A stretch of DNA of 64,000 bases from Aphis gossypii (lineage: Eukaryota > Arthropoda > Insecta > Hemiptera > Aphididae), in the NCBI RefSeq assembly GCF_020184175.1, contig NC_065530.1:63155260-63219259 (forward strand), written 5' to 3'. The position numbers and the translations under genes were made by a program. Positions within the stretch are counted from its first letter, which is position 1. Every line of letters starts with the position of its first letter. This document shows positions 53,301 through 64,000 of this stretch, piece after piece. Below the pieces are notes generated by a model, which worked only from the letters and a program-made list of their open reading frames with translations, was not told where the DNA came from and made no database searches.

Positions 53301-56041
53301 ATGGTATTTAATCTATAACATGGTTAATTTAAAAATAATAAATACCCAGATAGATTATGTAAGTAGTAGTATTCTTTTTCTAGAATGATTTTGTTATGAC
53401 AATTAAAAATTGTTTCATTAAACAGCCCAGCAATAAATTCAACTTAATTATTAGTGGTATAATCATCAATTTTGGTTCACAACTTTATTAACTATGACCC
53501 TTTAATGCTAAGTTAACTTATTAAACTTTTTAAATGTTTAACTAAAGTAAATTAAATTGATTAAAACAAAAACATTTTTTTTTTTTACTTTGACATTTTA
53601 GGATAGATACTTACATAAATAATTATTTATTCCAATAGTGTTTTAATTTTAATTGAATTAATTAATTTAATAAACTTTAAAGAGTCGTTGATAATAAAGT
53701 AGAAAACAAAAATTGATGATTAGACCATCAATGATCAACATCTTCAGAAAAAAACACTTCCAGAATTCATAAAAATAAATAAATAATTGTCAACACTTAA
53801 AATACTTAATGCTTAAAAATTTTAAATTTTTATAAGAAAAACACATTTTTTTTATATAATATAATTGTACCGATCCCGTAATCATTAAAAACACAGGTGT
53901 GCAACAAAATACAATACGTCTTAATATATAATATATTTAATATTTTAATTATATTATATTTGTTAAAATTTAAATATATTAAATTAATAATTATTTAAAT
54001 GTTTCAATCATGTTTTTAATATAAACTTTCATGTAGAACTAACATTAATCCACATAAAATACAATAGTAATATTGAATACAAAATAAAATATAAATTTAA
54101 TACTAATATTTAATCTCTGTATCCAATTCAAAATAAGAGACAAATTGTTTACATAAAATATTTATAATAATATAAATAAAGCATAATATATGGTTAGTAA
54201 AAATATGGACTAATTGTATGTTAAACTTCAATTTGATTAGTCTGAGTATTATTTATTGTGAAAATTGTAACAAAAAATGTATCTAAAATGTCTCACTGTT
54301 ACATCAACTTTAACTGTACAGGTATGTTGTATAAATATATTTTCATCCTATTTATAAAAAAATATTAATAGAAGTGTAATTCAGTGTCATTAAATAAATT
54401 GAAGAACCTTTTTTTTGGACCTGTAAGATACTTTGAATTTGACGTTTTTTTTAAATTTAGTTAATGGTGAATTACATTATACTTTCATATATTTTTGTTA
54501 ATTAGACAAAGAAAAAGGTATAAAGATAAACTAAAATTAAAACCATTTTTAGTAAAATTATTATTCAAAGAGATATTGGTCTGCATATTAATTGTTTATT
54601 AATGGACTCTGAGATTAAAATACATTTAGTACCTAGGTACTAATATAATAGAGAATTGGTTACAGTTTGAGTTTTCGGCCAAGCGCCAACACATGATTTA
54701 TTCGACACCCTAATCATAACGTTCATTTTAAGCTAAATTCATTATTTCAGATAAAATTATACAATTCATTAAAATGCACAAATTATCAAATATGTATATA
54801 TAATATATTACATAAAAGTTTGAAGTTCAAGTTGATAAAAAATTTTCTGATTCAATAATATTTTAAACTTGATATTCCTTTAAATATTAATACTCAACTA
54901 AATCAATATATTTTCAGACCTTAGTTGACAATAGTTTCGCGATAACAAAAGAATTTCAAAAGTATTTAAGCAGAGCTTAATTTCGGAATATTGAACCTAT
55001 TATATTTGTTTAATAGCGCAATTAACTTGATCAATGATATCCTAAGCTTTTCGTTTAATATGTTTAATACAATTATTATTCTAATTAACTAAACTATAAC
55101 ATCTAACAAAAATTTGATACTTTGATAGTCCAAAAAGAATTTAGAGTATATTATTTTATATTTTAGACTCTGGGCGGAATTCAGAATAAATTCATTTTTT
55201 AAATTGATCTTTATTTTAATTTGATGACTTGACTACTAACTATACATACGTAATTTACATTATTGTAATTAAGTATGTCATGTTTATTTTGTTAACATAT
55301 TGTACATACATATTATAAACAATAAACATACAATTTTTTCCAAGGTACGCTAATATGTGTTAGATTGTTATTATAGTGCTAAAAGTATGATATTCAGAAG
55401 CCAGGATGGGCAGAAATATCAGCATTTTCATCAGACAACCATATATCAGCCTGGTGAATTTATAGTTACCTATATATTTATATAATCTGATAACAATTTT
55501 TTTTTAATTTAAAATATCAATAATTGGATTTATTTTCCATCTTATCACTGAAGTTTTATTTTGTTAAATATTGTCGATTATATAAGTAATTTGTATTTTA
55601 GTTCAATTAGTTTCCGTTGACAAGCACAGAAATATGTTTAAATGAAAATAAGTCAGGTTAGGATTGATAATTTAGTGTATTGTTTACTATTTCCAAACAA
55701 AACTAACTTAAACATTTTATTTGACAATTCTGTAGCCATTTTGCAAATGCTTGTAAATTGGTTTTCAGAACTAACAAAATATTATTTTTCAGGTCAATAC
55801 CATGAAAATAAAATCAGGACAGTATAATTTAATAGGGGTTCTGTAAATTTGCCCTTTCTGACCTTTTGCAATATTTATAAAGCAGATTGTTGAGATATTA
55901 AACAATGTATGTATATAAATTATTACTATGTTTTCTATGTTTTCTTCACTTTTAAAGGCATTTGTGTATAACTCATCGACATTCGTTTGAGATACGAATA
56001 CACATTTCAATATATATTTATTAAAAAAGTATGTGTATGTT
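50333..56041. other. AT-rich non-coding stretch
   Basis: The segment 50400-50920 is somewhat GC-richer. It contains a minus-strand ATG (ATGGAAATTAATAG, about 50730) that opens about 31 codons without a good donor. The rest, about 5 kb, is AT-rich and shows no gene. ORFs at 55642-55827 and 55789-56010 have no motif. A small complex patch at 55395-55460 (AGCCAGGATGGGCAG) is unexplained. Confidence 0.5.
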
Positions 56042-57645
56042 ACTGTCCAAATCTAAGTAGAACAATTGTTCATAGTAAGCATTGACCGGAAGCTGTATAC
56101 AATGCATGTAATATTTGGGGAATGTAAATTATAAACATTTAGTTCCCATATAAACTGGTCATTATAATACTATGACTGGTATGGTCATTGTGTATAACAC
56201 ACAGGTATTAAATGTATAATTTTATTTTAGTACCTTATCATTAGATACGAGACAGTTTCTAAAGATTTGAACTGAGAAAAGAATAATTTAATAATCAGAC
56301 ACGTTATCGAAATTCATATTTTTGGTAAGGAACTAATATATCTAATGTGTAATTATGAAAGCTTGGTTTTTAAAGCATATATGCTTTTTTTAAGTATGAG
56401 ATAGAAATCTAATTTTTATACATAAATTCGTTTCAGGTCATTCTGATTCCAAATTAACCAATTTATTTTTGATTTTTTGGTTTTTTTTTTTTTATGTAAA
56501 TGCATTTTTTTTTTTTTGTTTTTTTTTCAGTTATTTCAACTGTATAATTTGTATGTGTTAATTGTGTTACTATAGTAATGATAAAAAATTGAATTAAAAA
56601 AAAAACGAAAAAACCCAGAATATGTTATAGGTATTTCGATATCGGCTTGTTTATTAAATGTATTAAACGTATAAATTGTCGATCTACATATTATAGGAAG
56701 CAGTATCTATACGGTCAGTATGCCTATAACATCAATATCGACCATTTCAAAAATTTAAAATTTAGTGTTGTAATTTGAAATCTCCTGTATAAAGTATGCA
56801 CCAATCAATTTAGTCGATGTAGAGAGTCATTTACTATGTATAAAAATATTCCGTCGGATAATATAGAATCAGTTTCTCTACTGTACATTTAGAGAAGCAC
56901 TTGGTAAGTCATTATTTTTTAATTTAAATTAATTTTTCAAACTTTTTTATTAATTTATATAGCTAGTTCGTGTTATTTTTTAGTCATGTTATTTTTTTTT
57001 TGCTTTTTTTAAAAATAAATGTAATTCTTTTGACTTATTATGCTTTAAAATTCGAGCCCTAGTAATTATTAACATTTGTTTGCAGTAGAAAATGGAAACC
57101 ACAAATTAGGTACAACCAAATGTTAATTACAACATTATTATAGTAAAAATCAATTTACAATTTACAAAGAACGATTTTTTATTATTGACAATGTATATAC
57201 CGGACATTTAGTTATCAATTAGGATAGTAGCTAGGCTGATTTCCTACTTAGAAGGCTAAGGCTATATAACCACTGCACTTGTGGTCAAAAATGCAAAACA
57301 AGGTGACGCAAGTGTAAAGCTGCTGAAATTTTATACATCTCTACATGCCATAATGACAATACGCGTCAAAATAAATAAGTATAATATAATTCATTTCAAT
57401 ATTTGTTTTTATTTAATAATTCAATTTTTTTAAACAAGTGTAAAATACAATAGGCATTACATTTAAATCTAATATTTTTATTATTACACCTTATTATTAA
57501 CTTTTTCTACTTGGCACTATCATTTTGGTCATTGTATACAATATCTATTCTATGTATATAATTATTATCCACATGGCTTGAAAAGCTCGGGCATTGTATA
57601 CAACTACCAGTCAGTGTTTACAATGACCATTTTCCCACTTGGACC
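56042..57645 (+). mobile_element. Decayed DNA transposon with terminal inverted repeats
   Basis: Arms at 56076-56105 and 57591-57620 are inverted copies agreeing at 25 of 30 positions, both containing TGTATACAATGC. Homology continues outward, less exactly, to GTCCAA near 56045 and TTGGAC near 57639-57644. A subterminal GGTCATTGT[GA]TA motif recurs at 56183 and 57526. The outer limits are approximate and no target duplication was identified. Inside, 57271-57378 retains a cysteine-rich coding scrap. The rest of the interior is AT-rich with no long frame, so the copy cannot encode a transposase. Confidence 0.6.
57271..57378 (+). pseudogene. Remnant of a cysteine-rich transposase tail
   Basis: The frame reads HCTCGQKCKTR, an in-frame TGA at 57304-57306, then RKCKAAEILYISTCHNDNTR up to TAA. 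The CxC...C...CKxA...C-H spacing resembles, from memory, the cysteine-rich C-terminal segment of some transposon integrases (Ginger/KRBA2-like). The stop and loss of some expected cysteines mark it as dead. It lies between the inverted ends of the surrounding element, so it was probably the 3' end of that element's gene. Confidence 0.4.
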
Positions 57646-60600
57646 TTGTAACATATATATTATAGTATAAAGTGTATTTTCTTTTAGCAGTGAGTTTAGA
57701 AAGTGTTTATATTAAATGTTCATATTCGCAGAGATATATTTTTTTTTCATTACTTTTTAATATTTTACTTTTTCAGTGTTTCTAAAATTGTATTGTTTAA
57801 AGATGCAGGGTTGTTTACGGGTAGATTATTATTTTTGTTGCAATGATATTTCGTGATTTTTAAACTCACAAACTCATCATGCTAACAGTATTTTTTTTTA
57901 TTACAAAAAAAAAATATTGGTTAATGATTATACAATAATATATATGTATACTATAGTATTAAAATAAATATAATATTTTACAAAATTATCTTAATTTTTG
58001 GTAAATTATATTTTTTATATTGTTTTTATTAAAATACAATTTTTTTTTCTATATAATACGTTCTAGTAAATTATACATTAATAGACGTTTTATGTTTGTT
58101 TAATCTTATTAAATTTTATAATAAATAATGAACAACGTGAAACATTTTATTGTGGTAACTCGAGCAAAAACATTATTATCGTCAACGTTAGGTAGGTAAT
58201 CCCTGGAGTATAAATTAAATATTTTTCATTAATATTACACAGGAATAACGTAGAGAATAATGTTTTAAAATGTTTAACAACTAAAAATAATTTTTAAAAC
58301 AATAATTTAAACTTTAATAATAATTAATTATATTTAACTGTAACATGTAACCTGACGAATTAAGGTTAGTGATAATACTTTATAATGTCCAAGTATAATT
58401 TACATACTATTTTATTACTGCTTTAAATGTTCTTGAGTGTTCTCTATCTTAATATTATTATAGTATTTCTTATGAAAAATAGTTCAAAACTTTAAGTCAA
58501 ATGAACAATTAATACAATTGATAAAAAATGAAGATAAAATAGGTACATTTATAATTTATAATGTCAATGAGTTGTAAAATAAATATAAGAATATAGTTTC
58601 TTTATAAGAATTGTTATTAAACTTTTATATTTATTGAGGTTTATTTTTCTGTATAATAATTATGAAAAATACAACAAAGCTAAAAAATAGAAAATGTTAC
58701 TAATATGAGCGATAAGTTTTTTGTAAGATCAACTGAGTAATTTTTATATTGTGTTTCGTCTTTGTTTAAAATATGATTTCTACTCATTTTTTTTTATTTA
58801 AAATGAATTTTTTGTTCCATTTAAAATTAAGGTCTTAGAGTTAACGAAGTTTTCGTATACATTTTATAAGAGTAGAAGTGATGAACCTGATTTATTTTTC
58901 GGGGGTTCTTTTTGGGCATATATTTTTAAATAAAAAAAAATATCTTAAAATGTAATATGACACTATTGTTGTGTACCGTATGGCGTATATATGCCAAATA
59001 TATTGAATTCATAACTATATTATTGTCATAGTATCTAGTTCTAAAAAATTAAATATTTTTATGTCAACTCAAAAACGTCTTACATTGTTTTAAGGATAAA
59101 AATGAATATTTTTTTTTATTATTATTCCATGTGCAACCATTTTTAATTTATTATACATATTTTACCTTCAATTATATCTTAAAACTAAGTGAAATAATAC
59201 TAATTACGAAGTATAATACTATTCATATAATTTTCGAGATTAAAAAAAAAATATATTTTATATTTTATTTATAAAGTAGCTTAAATGTTTTTTTTTTTTT
59301 CATAACATTAAAGGGATCATGTAATATAAATAAAATAGTATAAAAATTCGAGTATTAAAATGTAAGTAACCCTACTCTAGTGTTACTTGATAATATTTAA
59401 TTTTGTATAATTAAAGACAATATCAAAGACCATTGGTTTGCCTGTAGAAAAAAGGATAGCAAAGTTTCAAACTATTATTATAATTCATAACATACACTGA
59501 TGTGCAATAATAGTTAATGTGTTAACATGTTAATAATGTATTTATATAATTAATATAATATAAATTTATGTAGCACTAATGGCAAAGTTATCGACTCGAA
59601 ATAAAGATAAATTAGTTCAATGAGTTAAAGTATGATCTGTAGTATTATAGTGTGTTTCAAATATTCCATTATACCCTAATTATCACCATTGTGTAAACCG
59701 ATATAATATCTTAATGAGATTTTATTCAGCAATAATTTACAAGAAAATGTATGGATTTTAATTTATACAAAAGCTATCTACAATAGAACCTTTAAAAAAT
59801 ATTAAAATTATAATTCAACTAAAATTAAAAACAATTTAATAGCGTACGTATTAGTACAAGACCATTACATAATAATTGGCTAGTCGAGAATTTCCAGATA
59901 CACGATCATTGATCCAATCTGCTTCAGGATATTAAAGTGGTTAATTGGCATAAAATTAAAATTTAAAACTGCAATATACATACTATAATATGTATATGAG
60001 AATTCAATAAAAAAAAAAAAAAAATGATTTTTAGGATGAATAACTTTTCTAAAAATTACTCAATCGAGAAATATTTTGATTACGTGATTTATGACAACAC
60101 TGTAAAAAAAAGTTTTAAAATTGCAGTTATAGGTACAAAATAAATGTTGTGTAAATATGACACGGTTAGTGTACATACATCTACAATACTCATAAATTTA
60201 CTTTCGCATAAGAATATATTTACATTTTTTATGATTATACATATTTACTTTATAGTGTATTGGCGTGAATTATGGTTATACAAATATCATACGTGTAAAC
60301 ACATTTTAATTAATGATTCTCTGTTCACATAATATATAGAATATCAATGTGATTAGCTTTAAGTAGACTCACGTAAAAAAATAATTAAATTGTCTGATGC
60401 AATAAATGCAAGCGTTATGAATAAACGATACCTACTTGAATATTGATTAATTTAATTCTTTCAATGTGTCTACAATCATACTTGTAAAATGTTATGGATT
60501 AAAATATTGTAAGTTTATAATGCAAGTATTTAATGGTCAGTTACAGTTACGCAACAATTTCAAATTATAATAAATTTCAAACAATAAATTGTTTTTAATT

Positions 60601-61039
60601 TTTCTTTAAAAACATAATAATATACCTATTATTATTTCATTCATTTTTAAATAACAAAGTGTTTAATTCAAAACAATTATTTTGATAAAAACTAAATCTG
60701 TCATAGGTACTCACGTCGAATTACATAGAACAAAAAAGAATTCACAGTTACCTATTTTACATTTAAGTTGTTCTCAATTTATAAATTATAGTTGTTACTA
60801 CAACTGACATGTTGTTAGTTTGAATATTCAAAATCGAGAACAACTGCAGTGAATACTTTGAATTTTTTTCTCGGTGTAGTGTCGTTTCTATTACATTTTT
60901 TTTTTTTTTTTTTGTTGAATATAAAACAAAATTCGTTGTCAATAAAATAAGTATAAAAAAACCCTCAAGGACGGTAGTTGCAATGTATTTTTTCTTTTTT
61001 TATCTCGTTATACGTGCGCAAAAATTGCCATTTTGTCAA
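57646..61039. other. AT-rich non-coding stretch
   Basis: No gene seen. Contains many T-runs and A-runs (for example 60008-60023 and 60895-60913). A 62-codon plus ORF at 60144-60332 has no motif and A/T-driven codons. Confidence 0.55.
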
Positions 61040-61330
61040 CACCCATGGTTGTTATTATTTAGTTTACATCTTACGATCGGCATTTCATCGCAAATGTACT
61101 GTCGCTTCATGGACGGATGGTGGAGGTAGAGGAAATACGTCTTTGCGTCCGAGTTACACTCGCTTTGGAAACTCAGATAACCGTATGCGGGCGGACCTAA
61201 CGAGCCGTACGGATATCGACAACCCCTCCGCTACGTATAGACGTCTTTATATATTACGCCTAACCTAGTTGCTAGATCCTTACACAAACCGTTGTCGTAA
61301 ACTGAATGCCGATCACCACTTTAGATTACA
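61040..61330. other. GC-richer island of unknown function
   Basis: A CpG-containing patch in which the plus strand is open to 61268 and ends ...CTVASWTDGGGRGNTSLRP..., with no recognised motif and no clear splice sites. On the minus strand TATATAAAG (about 61246-61254) could be a TATA box reading leftward into the GC-rich part. It may be an exon, a promoter or an old insertion. Confidence 0.3.
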
Positions 61331-64000
61331 CTTCGGTAAATGGTTTACATAACTCAAAAGATATACTTTCTATATATAGCTGTTTAGTGCTTCGGCATAG
61401 AAGACAAATGACGAGTGTGCTTTGGATGATTTTTTTTTTTTTTTAAAAAAGATGAAATTTTCTATAGACAGTAGATAACCTAATAATCTCAAATGGCTGC
61501 GGGTCCATATTAGCGCTGCTGAAATAGGAAGCAGCATGGCTGAAAAATTAAATCGTTAAACAAACAAATAGAAGTAATATAAACGAATAAGTATCATGAT
61601 TTTTTATTCTAATGTCAGTAAATGTCACACAAGAATTAAATAGCTTTTATTTCCCTTTTTTACTTTGTAAATATTTTACCTTTGATTTCGAAATAGAAAT
61701 GGCAATAAATGTTTTGGATTTAGAAACTACTGACCGGGATGAATTCCTCTAAATTGTCAAATAGCAATAAATTATTATTGCTGTGTGTACTTACTCTGAC
61801 ATAATACCTATATATTATAATGATATATAATGATAGAATATTATAAATTATCGTGCGTTAATATTATTATAATTAATAATAATTTAAAATCATTATTTAA
61901 TACAGAAATAACAACACTTACAGTAAATGATACAATTTAAAATTAGATTTCTGTTTGATAACTTCTTTTACTTTAATATTTAATTATGAGTAGTAGGTAT
62001 AATCTACTAGTTCTGTAAGCTGACAGTTTTCAAAATTAAATCAAACAATTTGAAAATTCCATTAAGACTTCAATAACTGAGAGTGAAAACCTAGTAAATA
62101 ATAATAACGACAACATTGTCTACTTAATACTTCAAAAATAAATGTTAACTAACGTTGTTAAGTATGTAAAATAAGGTATGTTTTTAATAGGTGCAACAAA
62201 AACAAAATATTACGTTAAATATAAGACCAATGAGTAGTGATAATATGAATATTAGACTATACGAGAAATCAGTCCAGTTTAAAGTTAAATAACATTGTAT
62301 ATTAGTCCGACAAAAATTAATGTAAGCATAAACTTTTTGGTTAAATCTTTTAATTAGTAATTTTTCAGAGTGATATTTTAGATTCTTAGAGAAGCGATAA
62401 TAACTGTACCTATTAATTTTACAACGATATTTATTTCTGTTCTGTCTACCATCACTTTTAAGGTAAGGTTCCAAAACAATTTTTTTGGCCTAACTAAAAA
62501 TCTAATTAACTCAGGTATTTTAAATTAACACCAAATGATAAATGTTTTTTTTTAATTTTCCATACATAATACAATTTTCAAAATATTTAAATTTTTAAAG
62601 CTATTTATAGACATTTAAAATTTTTAACTTTTTTTAAATTTTAGTTTTGATTCCATAGAAATCGATGAAAAATTCTTCATGAGGTCAAAAGACTTAAAAA
62701 TGTAATCAAACTTCAATTTTTTTTTATTCTAATTATTTAAAAAAATTAAAGATACAAGGAACGATTTCTTATAAGCATTTTAAGTTTAAATTTTATTAAA
62801 ATAACTGAAATTTGCAAATAGTTTTGTAACCCAAGTATTTAAAATACATAGGTATTAACACTGTCAATTAAATTTTAAAGACACTTCAAGTAGAAATTTG
62901 GACGAAATTAGATATTTAACAATTTAGTTGTTAAGTTAATTATTTCGTTGTAAGACTTGTAACTTGAAAATGTTATAGGTCATAGGTACTTGAAACATTT
63001 AATGTATTATATATAATATTATATTTAATACGTACCATAATATTTTTGTATGCAACGTTATTGGAAAAAATTATACTTCAACCTATTGTATTATTAATAG
63101 TAAAATAAATAATAATAATAATAAAAACTTAAATAGCAACATATATAATACATCATAAAAAATTGTTAAATAGACAACAGATAGTCTTTGCACAGAATTT
63201 TTATCTTATACAACAATTTATTCTTGAAAACAAATATAGCAAATTAAAAAATTACAGTGATTTATTCAACGATGAAATATACTCGGCATTTACTATATAG
63301 CAAAGCCGTTACCTGATTTTATTCTTTTTTACTTATCGGAGGTTAAAATATCTGATAATTAAAATATGACTGACGTTGACCACATTGATTTTATAATAAA
63401 AACAATTAATTAATGTTAATATTTTATATTTTTATTTATGTATTACTTATATTGAATTAAGTCTCATTTTTATTTCGAAATCTGGCCAGGGAGTAAAAAT
63501 AATTAGAAAAAATTAATTTTGTTATTTTTATGATAGGATTGTTTACGACTTTAGATGAAATATTTTAACACATACATTTTATTTTTTTAATACACTTTTC
63601 AATTAATTTATGTTATTTAATATTGTTGTATGCTTTATTATCATATCAAATATTTGCAATATAGTAGAATACAAAAAGTATAATATGGCAATTGAAAATT
63701 TCGGTCAATCATTTTTCATTAACTTGATGCGAATCTATATAAATGAAATATTAGAAATATTAGAAATGAACATACGTAGGGTTGGATTTTATAACATTTG
63801 CATATTTCTTATTAGATTCTCAAGAAATAGCAGAGTAAGCTAAAAATATGTTTCATGATATAGAGAATTTAAATTCAAAATATTATTTTGCATATTTTTG
63901 CATATTTCATGATTTTTGGACTTTTTAATATATTTTGTTTTTTTTTTTTACTTGATTATGAATCAAAATTGGTCACATTTTATGACAAATTATTTTAGTA
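61331..64000. other. AT-rich non-coding stretch to the window end
   Basis: No convincing gene. A 96-codon minus ORF at 62184-62474 and a 77-codon plus ORF at 63610-63843 are isoleucine-, asparagine- and phenylalanine-rich without motifs, as chance frames are in this composition. Several A/T runs occur, including T-runs near 61431-61444 and 63941-63950. Confidence 0.55.

Overview
This looks like nuclear DNA from an insect, most probably an aphid. It is very AT-rich, with long A/T runs and microsatellites. Genes are sparse and split by GT-AG introns, and short GC-rich coding islands sit in kilobases of AT-rich sequence. There is an intact FLYWCH/MULE transposon, and words such as 'taggtacctat' recur, as they do in aphid assemblies. 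The aphid call is inference; no host gene here identifies a species. Most of the window is intronic or intergenic DNA in which I see no gene.

Layout. At 0-2 kb there is an orphan 123-codon ORF and a tRNA-Lys-like scrap. A short MITE-like element lies at 6.5 kb and a broken coding fragment (minus strand) at 8.4-8.7 kb. A CpG-rich, promoter-like island is at 11.2-11.7 kb. The best-supported host gene is on the minus strand. An exon at 38802-39018 joins in phase to a terminal exon at 14529-14805, so the intron is about 24 kb. Each exon encodes one membrane helix. A possible upstream exon at 50272-50332 also fits in phase. On the plus strand, inside the large intron, an exon at 17300-17530 encodes a signal peptide followed by three dibasic sites (a neuropeptide-like precursor), and a well-bounded small exon follows at 19479-19536. 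A CpG-rich island lies at 27.9-28.4 kb, a decayed hAT-like MITE at 28.8-29.2 kb, and an intact MULE transposon at 40504-42609. A 105-bp CA microsatellite is at 45.5 kb and a decayed DNA transposon at about 56.0-57.65 kb.

Main points of interest. (1) The terminal exon of the minus-strand gene has an in-frame TGA followed by C. After it come 56 more codons with strong third-position GC bias, then a TAG, a GC-rich hairpin and AATAAA signals. This is a candidate stop-codon readthrough gene, or a recently nonsense-mutated one. (2) The MULE keeps its DDE triad, FLYWCH finger and terminal repeats. It carries a subterminal array of GGGACGCAATT boxes spaced about 33 bp apart, and sits in an A-run that serves as a 9-bp target duplication. 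(3) The 17.3-kb exon looks like the first coding exon of a secreted peptide precursor. (4) A perfect 20-bp inverted repeat with a 4-nt loop lies at 23105-23148.

Limits: exons were called by eye from splice sites, phase and composition. No homology search, RNA data or composition program was available, and most A/T-rich ORFs are treated as chance.
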